Shown here piece by piece: positions 43,837 to 52,695 of a DNA stretch of 64,000 nt (within the stretch, counting starts at the first letter, position 1; each line of letters opens with the position of its first letter). The DNA lies in contig NZ_ML660023.1 in assembly GCF_007004645.1 (NCBI RefSeq), positions 1 through 64,000 on the forward strand, given 5' to 3'. Source of the DNA: Aliiroseovarius halocynthiae (GTDB taxonomy: Bacteria > Pseudomonadota > Alphaproteobacteria > Rhodobacterales > Rhodobacteraceae). Below the pieces are notes generated by a model. It saw nothing but the letters and a program-made list of their open reading frames with translations, had not been told where the DNA came from and did not search any database. The position numbers were made by a program, and so were the translations under genes.

Positions 43837-44978
43837 GTCAGCAACTCCTCGCGGGTCAGGGTAAAGTCCGAAGCGATCCAGCGTGCTTCAAGTTCGCGCA
43901 GCCGCGCACCCAGCGCGGGGCCGGTCAGGTCTGGCAAAAGGTCGGCGGGCTTGATCGGGAACGTCGCGGCCGCACCCGTCGCAATCGCATCGTCCACATC
44001 AGCCGGCAGGGGTGTTTCAAACAAGGCCGCACGCAATAGCGCGATATTGCGCGCGTCATCTGCGCCCAGACGATAGGCCAGTTCGCCCGGATTGACGGCA
44101 GATCCCATGCCGTCGCGCAGATCTTCCAACCGCTTTGCCTGTTTCTTCGACAGACGCAGAGCCGTCGGCACGTCCTGCCCACCCAAAAGCGCCAGACGTC
44201 GCAGCGGATCGGCTGGAAAAACGCCCTCAAGATGCACAAGAAGCGCCAGTTTTGACGCATCCGCACCGGGCAGGATCTGCGCCAGAACGCCAGATTGCGC
44301 CATCGCCGCCATGGCTGGCGCCGGGTCAGGCGCAGACAGGATTTTCAGCATCTCTGTGCCGATACGCTCTTTCGAAAGCGTCTCTAATCCAGCCAAATTC
44401 GATGCACAGGCCGCAAGCCCGTCGGGATCGATTCCCGCCGCAACATTCCCGTACCATGCATGAAAACGGAAAAACCTAAGCGTGCGCAGATAATCCTCGC
44501 GGATCCGCTCGCCCGCGTCATCGATGAACCGCACGCGGCGCGCATCCAGATCCGGCAGCCCACCTAATGGGTCCAAAACCCGACCCGACGAGGCGGCATA
44601 CAGGGCGTTCATCGTGAAATCACGGCGCCTTGCGTCATCCTCGATCCGATCCGAGAACGCCACAACTGCGCGGCGCCCATCGGTTTGGACGTCTTTACGG
44701 AAGGTGGTAATTTCGTAAGGTTCGTGGTCGATGACGATCGTCACGGTGCCATGGTCGATCCCTGTGGGAAGCACGCGCAGCCCGGCATCCTCGGCCAGTT
44801 CCATCACGCGGGCCGGAAGCGCGTCACTGCACATATCCAGATCCGATATCGCAACACCCAGCAGATCGTTGCGCACACATCCGCCCACGAAATAGACCTG
44901 ATACCCCGCATCCGTCAGCAACGCGCAAACCTGTTGCGCACCGGGATCGTTGATCCATTCGCCCCGCACGCTGGTCAT
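43833..44978 (-). CDS. cca: CCA tRNA nucleotidyltransferase
   Basis: A 381-residue class II polymerase that adds or repairs the 3' CCA of tRNAs. The nucleotidyl block is VYFVGGCVRNDLLGVAISDLDM (given here in part; GGCVRN at 32-37 and the D-x-D at 46-48). RRAVVAFSDRIEDDARRRDFTM and the R-x-x-R-F block RTLRFFRFHAWYG follow. It lacks an HD domain. Overlaps both neighbours by 4 bases, giving a tight hslO-nudix-cca-methyltransferase run. Confidence 0.93.
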   Translation of the reverse strand: MTSVRGEWINDPGAQQVCALLTDAGYQVYFVGGCVRNDLLGVAISDLDMCSDALPARVMELAEDAGLRVLPTGIDHGTVTIVIDHEPYEITTFRKDVQTDGRRAVVAFSDRIEDDARRRDFTMNALYAASSGRVLDPLGGLPDLDARRVRFIDDAGERIREDYLRTLRFFRFHAWYGNVAAGIDPDGLAACASNLAGLETLSKERIGTEMLKILSAPDPAPAMAAMAQSGVLAQILPGADASKLALLVHLEGVFPADPLRRLALLGGQDVPTALRLSKKQAKRLEDLRDGMGSAVNPGELAYRLGADDARNIALLRAALFETPLPADVDDAIATGAAATFPIKPADLLPDLTGPALGARLRELEARWIASDFTLTREELLT

Positions 44979-45580
44979 TGCTCCAGCCTTTCGGCAAGTC
45001 CGCGCAGCATCCGCGCGGTCGCGCCCCAGATGTAATAGGGGCCAAGAGGCACAGTGTCATACCAGCGCATCTGGCCCTGCCAATACCGCCCTTGTTTGCT
45101 GAATTTCGCAAGGTTAGAGACATGTTTAAAGGGAACGCGAAACGCTTCTTCGACCTCGCCGGGGTCGACCGTGGGCGTGAATTCTTCACGGATCAGCCCC
45201 AGAACTGGCGTCACTGTAAAGCCCGTCACCGTCTCATGTTCGGGAAGCTGGCCCAGCAGCTCGACCTGATTGGGATGCAGACCGATTTCTTCATACGCTT
45301 CGCGCAGGGCGGTAGCGCGGATATCAGCATCCGCATCGTCACGTTTTCCGCCCGGAAAGGCAATCTGACCCGGGTGGTGTTTCAGCGCGGACGAGCGTTG
45401 AGTCAGCACCAAATCCAGCCCTTTCGGCGTCTCGATAAAGGGCATCAAGACGCCCGCAGGACGCAGTTTGCGCCCGGCAAGAGGTTTCACGCCGGGCGTC
45501 AGGTCAAAATCCGAGCTGCCCGGCCCTGACTGGGACAAAGCCGCCCGAAGCTGCGCAATTTGCTTAGGCGCTGTCACCAT
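44975..45580 (-). CDS. CoA pyrophosphatase-type Nudix hydrolase
   Basis: A 201-residue Nudix enzyme of the CoA/acyl-CoA diphosphatase subgroup. LTQRSSALKHHPGQIAFPGGK is the UPF0035 signature, directly before the Nudix box G-x5-E-x7-REUxEExG (KRDDADADIRATALREAYEEIGL). It cleaves CoA to 4'-phosphopantetheine and 3',5'-ADP by family. I choose the ATG at 45580 (GAAGG upstream) over one 39 bases earlier; its start overlaps the hslO end by 17 bases. Its stop overlaps cca. Confidence 0.88.
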   Translation of the reverse strand: MVTAPKQIAQLRAALSQSGPGSSDFDLTPGVKPLAGRKLRPAGVLMPFIETPKGLDLVLTQRSSALKHHPGQIAFPGGKRDDADADIRATALREAYEEIGLHPNQVELLGQLPEHETVTGFTVTPVLGLIREEFTPTVDPGEVEEAFRVPFKHVSNLAKFSKQGRYWQGQMRWYDTVPLGPYYIWGATARMLRGLAERLEQ

Positions 45581-46565
45581 CCGCACCCTTCGCATCCTTG
45601 CCAACCGTGGCCGGATCAAGATCGTAATGCGCGCCGCAGAACTGACAATCCGCAGTTATGCGGCCGTCATCATTGGTCATGTGGCCAATGTCACGCTCGG
45701 AATAGATCGACAGGCTTTCGCGCACGCGCTCTTCCGAACAAGGGCAGCCAAAGCTGACAGGCTGCGGATCATACACACGCGGCGCTTCTTCGTGGAACAG
45801 ACGCACCAGCAAATCGGTCGGTTGCACCGAAGGGCCAACCAGCTCCAACTCTTCCACCGAATCCAACAAGATGTTGGCACGGTTCCAGTTTTCAGCGTCG
45901 TCTTCGGTCAGCAGATCGCCCGGAGCCAGAAGGCCGCCTTCGCCCGAGCCACCTTCGCCGGTCACTTCGGGTGAGGCTTTGGGCATGTGTTGCAACATCA
46001 CTCCGCCCGCGCGCCAACCTTCCTGCCCGCCAGCCCAGACCGATTTCCCAAAGGTCAGATGGAAACGGGTCGGCAGCTGTTCGGATTGCGCAAAATAGGC
46101 TTGCGCACAGTCGGACAACGAGTTCCCAGCAATTGGCGTCATCCCCTTATAGGGTTGCTGGCCTTCGTTTTGCTGGATCAAGATTGCAAAAATACCCTTG
46201 CCGATCTGCGGAAAGCTGGGTCCGGTGGGGTCCAGCCGCTCGTCATCAAAGCTGGCATAGGCACGGATTTCGGCGGGCTCGCCCGCCACTTTCGGCGCAT
46301 AATAATCAGTGGCAATCAAACGTGCCGGACCATCGCCGCGAATTTGCAGCGACAGTTTCCAGTTTTGCTTAATCGTCTGCCCGATCATCGCGGTCAGCAT
46401 AGCGGCTTCGGCCACCAGCGCTTCGATTGCAGGCGGGTAGTTGTGTTGGGACAGGATCGTGTCTAGCGTTCCATCCAGGCGCAAAAGGCGGCCGCGGATG
46501 TCGCTATTGTCCAGTTGGAATGGCAGAATCGTGTCATCCCAGGCGATTTGAGATCCAAGGGTCAT
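45564..46565 (-). CDS. hslO: Redox-regulated chaperone Hsp33
   Basis: A 333-residue cytoplasmic chaperone switched on by oxidation. The four zinc-binding cysteines are present as Cys274 and Cys276 (FGCPCSEERV) and Cys307 and Cys310 (DCQFCGAHYDLDP). The N-terminal chaperone domain is seen in ALVAEAAMLTAMIGQTIK and LIATDYYAP, with the later YFAQSEQLPTRFHL. First gene of a minus-strand run hslO, Nudix, cca, RNA methyltransferase. Divergent from a second Nudix gene across 70 bases. Complete. Confidence 0.95.
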   Translation of the reverse strand: MTLGSQIAWDDTILPFQLDNSDIRGRLLRLDGTLDTILSQHNYPPAIEALVAEAAMLTAMIGQTIKQNWKLSLQIRGDGPARLIATDYYAPKVAGEPAEIRAYASFDDERLDPTGPSFPQIGKGIFAILIQQNEGQQPYKGMTPIAGNSLSDCAQAYFAQSEQLPTRFHLTFGKSVWAGGQEGWRAGGVMLQHMPKASPEVTGEGGSGEGGLLAPGDLLTEDDAENWNRANILLDSVEELELVGPSVQPTDLLVRLFHEEAPRVYDPQPVSFGCPCSEERVRESLSIYSERDIGHMTNDDGRITADCQFCGAHYDLDPATVGKDAKGADGDSA

Positions 46566-46635
46566 GGGGCTTTCCTATCGGCGTTCAGCTTGGCATACCG
46601 CGTCTATATGGTGGCAGCAACCGAATGGAAAAGGG

Positions 46636-47079
46636 ATGATGCGAAGATTTGGAGCGCCAAAGCAGCGAAATCAGCGCTATATTCCGCGTCCGGGCGCCTA
46701 TGCGATCCTTGCAACGGGGCAAGATGTGCTGATCACCCATCAAGGCGGAGCCTTTGACGAATATCAGCTTCCAGGTGGTGGGATCGACATGGGCGAAAGC
46801 CCGATTGCGGCCCTTCATCGCGAGGTGATGGAAGAAACCGGCTGGTCAATCCGCAATCCGGTTCGGCTTGGCGCGTATCGACGTTTCACCTTCATGCCTG
46901 AATATGATCTGTGGGCCGAAAAGATTTGCCACATCTTTGCGGCGATCCCGGTACGCAAGGTCTGCCCACCGCTAGAGCCCGATCACTCGGCAATCTGGAG
47001 TGATGCGCGCACGGCGTCAAAGATCCTGCACAGCGCAGGCGACCGGCATTTCGTTCAGACCTATGTTCGAGACTTATAG
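46636..47079 (+). CDS. Nudix hydrolase (diphosphate hydrolase type)
   Basis: A 147-residue Nudix protein with the box GGGIDMGESPIAALHREVME followed by ETGW. RYIPRPGAYAILATG precedes it. Two ATGs in tandem (46636 and 46639) follow GGAAAAGGG and either could be used; the frame further upstream lies in the divergent promoter of hslO. Its last 19 bases overlap the 3' end of the converging PP2C gene. The substrate is unknown; several alphaproteobacterial Nudix genes of this kind clean oxidised nucleotides. Confidence 0.85.
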   Translation: MMRRFGAPKQRNQRYIPRPGAYAILATGQDVLITHQGGAFDEYQLPGGGIDMGESPIAALHREVMEETGWSIRNPVRLGAYRRFTFMPEYDLWAEKICHIFAAIPVRKVCPPLEPDHSAIWSDARTASKILHSAGDRHFVQTYVRDL

Positions 47080-48356
47080 GTCAGCATCACGCAGGACAGA
47101 TCATCGCCGAAATCTTGGCCGCCCGCGAACCGATCCAAATCCCAAACCATTGCATCAAACAGCATTTCATTTGTCAGCCCGCTGTTCTTTTCCAAGATCT
47201 CTCCAAACCCATGTTCTTCAATCTGTTTTCCACCAACGTCTTCGCATTCAGTGAAGCCGTCGGAATAGAAGATCAGCCGCTCGCCGGGTTGGAGCTTCAC
47301 GGTTTGACGTTCGAACTCGGCCGCCGAAATCAGCCCGATCGGCATCCCGCCTTCGCCGATAAACTGGGTGCGACCGGATTGGTCCAGAATGACTGCGCTT
47401 GGGTGACCACATTGCGTGAATTCAACCTGGCCAGTGTTCATATCAAGATAGCCAAACAGCATGGTAAAATAGTGCTCGGACAGCATATCTTTGGTCAGCA
47501 ACGTGTTCAGCTGGGCAGCGACCATTTCCGGTGGTTGGCGGCGGTGATCTCCATCCGCGCGTTCAATCAAGGCAATGTTGTGCGTTGGCGATCCTTCCGA
47601 CAGGTACGACGCCAGACGCGCCGTCAACAAGGCGGACGCAATCCCGTGGCCCGACACATCAATTGAATAGAATGCAATATGGTCTTTTCCGGCATCAAAG
47701 AATCCAACCAGATCCCCGCCAACATGACCGCATGGTTTCAGCATCAATGACACCTCGGCCCGGCCCCAGTCGCGGAAGGATTCACGCACCAAAGACTGCT
47801 GCATTTTCCGCGCTTCGACCAAATCGCGGTCTAGCGAATCATATAGCGTTTTCAGCTCGGAAAGCGCGGACGTCACCAGCCGGTTAGTTTCTTGAAGCTC
47901 TCGCTCCATCGACAGGATGCGGCCCCCGGCAGCGATCCGTGCACGCAATTCGTCGGGGTTAAATGGCTTGGATAGAAAATCATCCGCACCAACATCCAAC
48001 CCGCGCGCCACGGCGTCCTTGTCAGAATTTGAGGTCAGCAGAATGAAGTAAACATATCCACTTGCCTTCCGCGCCCGAATGGCTTGGCACAATTCTAACC
48101 CATCCATGCCCGGCATCATCCAGTCACTTAGGATTAGGTCAAAATCTTGCGCAGCAAACACTTGCAACGCTTCAATCCCAGAACCCGCTTCAGCCACGTG
48201 ATAACCCTGACGCGCCAAGGTTTTGGACATCAGACTGCGTTGTGCGCGGCTGTCATCCACCACCAGAATCCGCTGAATAGAATCAGGTCTGACCGCGTCC
48301 TCTTGCGTTGGCTCGACGCTGATCGTTCCTGCGTTATATGGTCTTGCAACACCCAA
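47061..48356 (-). CDS. Receiver-PP2C (SpoIIE-type) phosphatase
   Basis: A 431-residue protein. An N-terminal receiver domain (about 28-145) has the phospho-Asp in DLILSDWMMPGMDG and Lys in LSKPFNPDE. A helical linker follows, then a SpoIIE/RsbU PP2C phosphatase domain (about 200-430): GGDLVGFFDAG, DVSGHGIASALLTARLASYL, IFYSDGFTECEDVGG and FGDDLSCVMLTYKS. The usual partners are an anti-sigma kinase and an anti-sigma antagonist. R. capsulatus RbaY, affecting gene transfer agent production, has this build. The start is TTG at 48356 with GAGGTC before it. Divergent from an Hpt gene across a CtrA-type box. Confidence 0.88.
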   Translation of the reverse strand: MGVARPYNAGTISVEPTQEDAVRPDSIQRILVVDDSRAQRSLMSKTLARQGYHVAEAGSGIEALQVFAAQDFDLILSDWMMPGMDGLELCQAIRARKASGYVYFILLTSNSDKDAVARGLDVGADDFLSKPFNPDELRARIAAGGRILSMERELQETNRLVTSALSELKTLYDSLDRDLVEARKMQQSLVRESFRDWGRAEVSLMLKPCGHVGGDLVGFFDAGKDHIAFYSIDVSGHGIASALLTARLASYLSEGSPTHNIALIERADGDHRRQPPEMVAAQLNTLLTKDMLSEHYFTMLFGYLDMNTGQVEFTQCGHPSAVILDQSGRTQFIGEGGMPIGLISAAEFERQTVKLQPGERLIFYSDGFTECEDVGGKQIEEHGFGEILEKNSGLTNEMLFDAMVWDLDRFAGGQDFGDDLSCVMLTYKSRT

Positions 48357-48414
48357 TTTGACCTCGAAACTGTGTTTTCAAACTTCGTTCCGACCCATCC
48401 TTAAGGCAGCCAAT

Positions 48415-48429
48415 TTAACAGGCCTTTAA
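48415..48429. promoter_or_regulatory. CtrA-type box between the PP2C and Hpt genes
   Basis: TTAA-CAGGCCT-TTAA is a perfect TTAA-N7-TTAA, 59 bases upstream of the PP2C start and 85 bases upstream of the Hpt start, inside an AT-rich divergent region. Confidence 0.6.
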
Positions 48430-48513
48430 AGTTAAAATTCAACATTATCTGTACTGATAACAGTATTTTAACGTGTTTCAGTGATTGTTGCCCGAGCTAG
48501 GTAGGAGGCATTC

Positions 48514-48828
48514 ATGATCGACTGGGGTCGCGTCAATGAGCTGAAGAATGAAATTGGCGAAGATGATTTTGGGGAAATTGCCGAGATCTTTCTTGAGGAA
48601 GTGGACGAGGTGATTGCGCGCCTGAAATCCAACCCCGATCCCTCGCAGTTCGAACACGATATGCATCTGTTGAAGGGATCTGCTTCAAATCTTGGCTTTC
48701 AAAGCCTATCTGAAATCTGCGATCAAAACGAAAGAACCGCAGCCAGCGGGCAAGGCAGCCAAATCCAGCTGGACCCGGTGTTTACAATCTACGACCAATC
48801 CAAGGTCGAATTTCTGGCAAAGCTTTAG
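48514..48828 (+). CDS. Stand-alone Hpt phosphotransfer protein
   Basis: A 104-residue four-helix phosphotransfer protein. The phosphorylatable His51 is in DMHLLKGSASNLGF, the classic H-x-x-K-G-S/A-x-x-x-G of Hpt domains. It starts MIDWGRVNELKNEIGEDDF and has an excellent TAGGAGG site. It should carry phosphate between a hybrid kinase and a receiver, and the divergently encoded receiver-PP2C protein is the obvious candidate. It is not ChpT, which is a larger dimeric pseudo-kinase. Stop overlaps ilvA by 4 bases, tail to tail. Confidence 0.9.
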   Translation: MIDWGRVNELKNEIGEDDFGEIAEIFLEEVDEVIARLKSNPDPSQFEHDMHLLKGSASNLGFQSLSEICDQNERTAASGQGSQIQLDPVFTIYDQSKVEFLAKL

Positions 48829-50072
48829 ACGACGAATTCAGCAATTGTGTCGTCATCGGTGATGTCCGAGAACGCAAATCCGTGCTCATCCAACCGTTTT
48901 TCAAGCAGGTCGAAGTTCTCGGGGCGGTTTGTTTCAATGCCCAAAAGAACGGACCCAAAGTTACGCGCACTTTTCTTCATGTATTCAAACCGGGCAATAT
49001 TGTCGTCCGGCCCTAGGATCTGAAGGAAGTCTTTCAGCGCGCCAGGGCGCTGAGGCAGGCGCAGCAGGAAGTATTTCTTCAAGCCCGCGAACCGCTGCGC
49101 GCGCTCTTTCACATCAGGCAAACGTTCAAAATCAAAATTTCCGCCCGAGGTCACACAGATCACGGTTTTCCCGCGAATATCGTCCTGAAGGTCTTTCAAA
49201 ACGTCGATGGACAGGGCGCCAGCAGGCTCTAACACAACACCTTCCACGTTCAGCATATCCAAAATCGTCAGGCAAATCCGATCTTCAGGAACGGATAATA
49301 CGTAGGCCGGATTGATATCCTTCAGCACGTCGAAAGTCATCGCCCCGATCCGCGCCACCGCAGCGCCGTCAACGAAATTGTCCACATGGGCCAGCGTGAC
49401 CGGCTGTCCGGCACCAAGGGCTGCTTGCAAGCTGGCTCCGCCGACCGGCTCTACATATCGCAACGCTGTTTCCGGGGCAGTTTCACCCAGATATTTTGTG
49501 ATACCAGCTGACAGACCGCCGCCACCGACAGGCAAAACAACAAAATCCGGCGCGCACCCAAGCTGCGATACGATCTCGGCCGCGACACTAGCCTGTCCTT
49601 CGATCACATCTGCGTCGTCGAAGGGCGACAGAAAGTGCCCCCCTTCGGCTTCGCAATATTCCTGCGCCGCCTTCAAAGTGTCATCGAAATAGTCTCCGAC
49701 CAGCCGGATTTCGATACTATCCCCGCCGAAAATGCGTGTTTTTTCGATCTTCTGTTGGGGTGTCGTGACGGGCATAAAGATCACGCCGCGCACGCCAAAA
49801 TGACGGCTGGTATAGGCCACACCTTGCGCGTGGTTGCCCGCAGATGCGCAGACAAACAGATCGCGCGATGGGTCCGCCGCCAAGGCCTTGCCCATCGCAT
49901 TCAGCGCGCCACGAATTTTATAGCTGCGCACAGGACTGAGATCTTCGCGCTTCAGCCAAATGTCAGCCCCATACAGTGCTGACAGGTGATCATTGCGTTG
50001 AAGTGGCGTCGCGGGGAAAAGCGCCCGCATCTGCTGTTCGGCCACGCGGGCCCGTTTCAGGAAATCGCTCAT
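48825..50072 (-). CDS. ilvA: Threonine ammonia-lyase (threonine dehydratase)
   Basis: A 415-residue PLP enzyme that deaminates threonine to 2-oxobutanoate, the first step to isoleucine. The PLP lysine is Lys52 in SPVRSYKIRGALNAM. CASAGNHAQGVAY and the glycine loop LPVGGGGLSAG follow. A single C-terminal ACT-like domain (about 325-415, KKYFLLRLPQRPGALKDFL) suggests isoleucine feedback control of the shorter type. A perfect 11-bp inverted repeat spans its start codon (see 50067). It overlaps the Hpt gene by 4 bases at the 3' end. Confidence 0.93.
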   Translation of the reverse strand: MSDFLKRARVAEQQMRALFPATPLQRNDHLSALYGADIWLKREDLSPVRSYKIRGALNAMGKALAADPSRDLFVCASAGNHAQGVAYTSRHFGVRGVIFMPVTTPQQKIEKTRIFGGDSIEIRLVGDYFDDTLKAAQEYCEAEGGHFLSPFDDADVIEGQASVAAEIVSQLGCAPDFVVLPVGGGGLSAGITKYLGETAPETALRYVEPVGGASLQAALGAGQPVTLAHVDNFVDGAAVARIGAMTFDVLKDINPAYVLSVPEDRICLTILDMLNVEGVVLEPAGALSIDVLKDLQDDIRGKTVICVTSGGNFDFERLPDVKERAQRFAGLKKYFLLRLPQRPGALKDFLQILGPDDNIARFEYMKKSARNFGSVLLGIETNRPENFDLLEKRLDEHGFAFSDITDDDTIAEFVV

Positions 50073-50101
50073 GCGCTATGTCTGACCCAAAGCGCATGAG
50101 C
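50067..50101 (-). promoter_or_regulatory. Perfect 11-bp inverted repeat over the ilvA start codon
   Basis: GCTCATGCGCT and AGCGCATGAGC are exact reverse complements with a 13-base loop. On the ilvA transcript the start codon lies inside the 3' arm. It may hide the start (translational control) or terminate the upstream membrane-protein transcript, which ends 19 bases before it. Confidence 0.55.
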
Positions 50102-50119
50102 TTGGCAAGGCAGATTTCG

Positions 50120-50908
50120 TCAGGCGACCAGTTCGCGGCCTTCGATGTAGTACCCGTATAGTGTCGTCATGATGCTGACCTGGAAGATCATCAGGAACCA
50201 AGTAAGCAGCAAATATGCGGGGACAACGATAACGAACGCCGCGACACCAACAACCGCCATCAACAGAGAAACGATAATGCCCACAACAAGCATCACCGCA
50301 AACATAAGCAGCAGATAGACGACAATCGGCCAGCTTGAACCCCGCGTTGCATTCCATGCCTGCGCAAGGCTTAGCCGCTGCGAAACGGCGCGAGAAACGA
50401 GGCAAGTGGACAGACGGGTGAGAACGATCACAGCGGCAATAATCGTCGCGAAGCCACTGATTACGAATACAATAATCAAGCCTGCACCCGCGGTACCTCC
50501 ACCTTCCAACCCGGTCGCGGCAAGGGCAGCCACCGCAATGAATGGTAGGAGGATAGCAAAGTAGATCACCATCATCAGAAGTAGCCACAAAATATAACCA
50601 AGGATCTCACGCCCATTGAAATTGGGAATCCAACCGCCCGGATCCTCTTCCAGCAAGACATAGCGGTGCCACGCGACCGCAACCCATGCGCCAAGAACCA
50701 TGGTCACAAGCCCCGGCAGGTAAGAAATGACAAGGAAAGGAACGGTTCCAAGGCGATAAGAAAGCTGCGGATTGAATACGGTCCAAAAGGTAATCGCTGC
50801 CTGAAAAGCAAGCGAAAGTACGAACAAAACCAACGAGATCCGCATAGCAACACCGAAGTTACGCTCGATCATGCCGTAGGCATGTTTAAACAATTCAGTT
50901 CCGGTCAT
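50120..50908 (-). CDS. Polytopic membrane protein of unknown function
   Basis: A 262-residue protein with about six hydrophobic helices (about 20-42, 58-80, 105-135, 141-165, 193-220 and 222-247). ELFKHAYGMIERNFGVAMRIS begins it. Its overall look, including SRAVSQRLSLAQAWNATRG before a helix pair, recalls the membrane domains in DUF975-like and glycerophosphodiesterase-linked proteins, but I cannot assign a family. The ATG at 50908 is fixed by GGAGG five bases upstream; the frame extends far upstream as antisense of argG. It is followed by ilvA across 47 bases holding the hairpin. Confidence 0.75.
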   Translation of the reverse strand: MTGTELFKHAYGMIERNFGVAMRISLVLFVLSLAFQAAITFWTVFNPQLSYRLGTVPFLVISYLPGLVTMVLGAWVAVAWHRYVLLEEDPGGWIPNFNGREILGYILWLLLMMVIYFAILLPFIAVAALAATGLEGGGTAGAGLIIVFVISGFATIIAAVIVLTRLSTCLVSRAVSQRLSLAQAWNATRGSSWPIVVYLLLMFAVMLVVGIIVSLLMAVVGVAAFVIVVPAYLLLTWFLMIFQVSIMTTLYGYYIEGRELVA

Positions 50909-51079
50909 AATGGCCTCCGTTAACAATGTTTTCGCTTGAAAATCACAGATCTGACACGCGCGCAACTTTAAGTGGCTTACCCCTGCGCCACGCAAAGCTT
51001 GCCCCGCCTTTAAATAAAGGATAATCGGCCCGTAACCGCGCCGTTTTTCGTCGTGTGACACTCTGTGAAAGGGAAACTG

Positions 51080-52327
51080 ATGATTTCGTCCAACACCGCG
51101 CCGCAGGCTGCGCCGAAGAAAGTTGTTCTGGCTTATTCGGGTGGCCTTGATACTTCGATCATTCTGAAATGGCTGCAGACCGAATATGACTGCGAGGTGA
51201 TCACCTTCACCGCCGATCTTGGTCAGGGCGAGGAACTGGAGCCGGCGCGTGCAAAGGCCGAAATGCTGGGCATCAAGCCCGAAAACATCCATATCGAAGA
51301 CCTGCGCGAAGAATTCGTGCGCGATTATGTCTTCCCGATGTTCCGCGCCAATGCGCAATACGAGGGCCTGTATCTTCTAGGCACCTCAATCGCGCGTCCG
51401 CTGATTTCGAAACGTCTGGTCGAGATTGCGGCGCAGCACGGTGCCGATGCGGTGTCCCACGGTGCAACCGGCAAAGGCAACGATCAGGTCCGTTTCGAGC
51501 TGGCCGCTTACGCGCTGAACCCTGAAATCGTTGTGATCGCGCCTTGGCGTGAATGGGATCTGGGCTCGCGGACCAAGCTGCTGGAATTCGCCGAGCAGAA
51601 CCAAATCCCGATTGCCAAGGACAAACGTGGCGAGGCCCCGTTCTCGGTTGATGCGAACCTACTGCACACCTCGTCCGAGGGCAAAGTGCTGGAAGATCCG
51701 GCGGAAGACGCACCGGATTACGTCTATCAGCGCAGCGTCCACCCGGAAGATGCACCGGATACGCCTGAATATATCGAGATCGAGTTTGAAAAAGGCGATC
51801 CCGTTGCGATCAACGGCGAAAAGATGTCGCCCGCAACCATTCTGACCGAACTGAACGAATACGGCCGTAAGCACGGCATTGGCCGTCTGGATCTGGTGGA
51901 AGGTCGCTATGTCGGTATGAAATCGCGTGGGATCTACGAGACTCCCGGCGGCACCATCCTGCTGGACGCCCACCGTGGCATCGAGTCGATCACTATGGAC
52001 CGCGGCGCGATGCATCTGAAAGACGAGCTGATGCCGAAATATGCCGAGCTGATCTATAACGGCTATTGGTTCTCGCCCGAGCGTGAAATGCTGCAAGCCG
52101 CCATCGACCTCAGCCAAGAGCACGTCACCGGTACCGTCCGCATGAAGCTGTACAAAGGTCTGGCCCGCGTGGTTGGTCGTTGGTCGGATCACTCGCTGTA
52201 CTCGGAAGAGCATGTGACCTTTGAAGAGGACATGGGGGCCTATGACCAGACCGACGCCGCTGGCTTCATCCAATTGAACGCACTGCGTCTGAAGCTGATC
52301 GCGATGCGAAACAAGCGCGTTAAGTAA
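51080..52327 (+). CDS. argG: Argininosuccinate synthase
   Basis: A 415-residue enzyme that joins citrulline and aspartate with ATP in arginine synthesis. The ATP pyrophosphatase loop [13 protein letters not shown] is near residue 20, and [30 protein letters not shown] and [14 protein letters not shown] follow. The ATG at 51080 is preferred (GAAAGGGA upstream) over a GTG fifteen bases earlier. Monocistronic, ending at a strong terminator; divergent from the membrane-protein gene. Confidence 0.97.
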   Translation: MISSNTAPQAAPKKVVLAYSGGLDTSIILKWLQTEYDCEVITFTADLGQGEELEPARAKAEMLGIKPENIHIEDLREEFVRDYVFPMFRANAQYEGLYLLGTSIARPLISKRLVEIAAQHGADAVSHGATGKGNDQVRFELAAYALNPEIVVIAPWREWDLGSRTKLLEFAEQNQIPIAKDKRGEAPFSVDANLLHTSSEGKVLEDPAEDAPDYVYQRSVHPEDAPDTPEYIEIEFEKGDPVAINGEKMSPATILTELNEYGRKHGIGRLDLVEGRYVGMKSRGIYETPGGTILLDAHRGIESITMDRGAMHLKDELMPKYAELIYNGYWFSPEREMLQAAIDLSQEHVTGTVRMKLYKGLARVVGRWSDHSLYSEEHVTFEEDMGAYDQTDAAGFIQLNALRLKLIAMRNKRVK

Positions 52328-52354
52328 GTCGCCACGTCACTGTGGACCGAATTC

Positions 52355-52385
52355 AAACGCCCCCGTATCACGCGGGGGCGTTTTT
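52355..52385 (+). terminator. Rho-independent terminator after argG
   Basis: AACGCCCCCG pairs with CGGGGGCGTT, followed by TTT. It lies about 30 bases after the stop. Confidence 0.9.
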
Positions 52386-52400
52386 CATGAAAGGATCACC

Positions 52401-52688
52401 ATGCCCCTGACGCCCATCGTAGAAAAGATCGAACGCGGCCTGACCAAAGTGTCGTTCGACGAAAGCCTAAAGTTGGATTGCGGCGAGGATGGCGTGATTG
52501 TTCTGCAAGATGGCGCCCTGTCGCGCGAAGACGCGGACACGGACTGCACGATTTCAATGTCTCGCAGCAATCTGGAGAAGCTGATGAAGGGCGATCTGAA
52601 CCCGATGACCGCTTTCATGATGGGTAAAATCAAAGTGTCAGGCGATGTATCCGTGGCGATGCGCCTTGGGCAGCTTCTTAAGGGCTAG
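52401..52688 (+). CDS. SCP2 sterol-binding-domain protein
   Basis: A 95-residue protein covering one SCP2 domain. DGAVIVLQDG-like strand DGVIVLQDGALSRE, then DADTDCTISMSRSNLEKLMKGD and NPMTAFMMGKIKVSGDVSVAMRLGQLL, are the standard C-terminal blocks. Such single-domain proteins bind hydrophobic ligands; their bacterial role is unclear. It starts 15 bases after the argG terminator, and its 3' end faces the ribokinase gene 7 bases away. Confidence 0.9.
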   Translation: MPLTPIVEKIERGLTKVSFDESLKLDCGEDGVIVLQDGALSREDADTDCTISMSRSNLEKLMKGDLNPMTAFMMGKIKVSGDVSVAMRLGQLLKG

Positions 52689-52695
52689 ATAGGCT

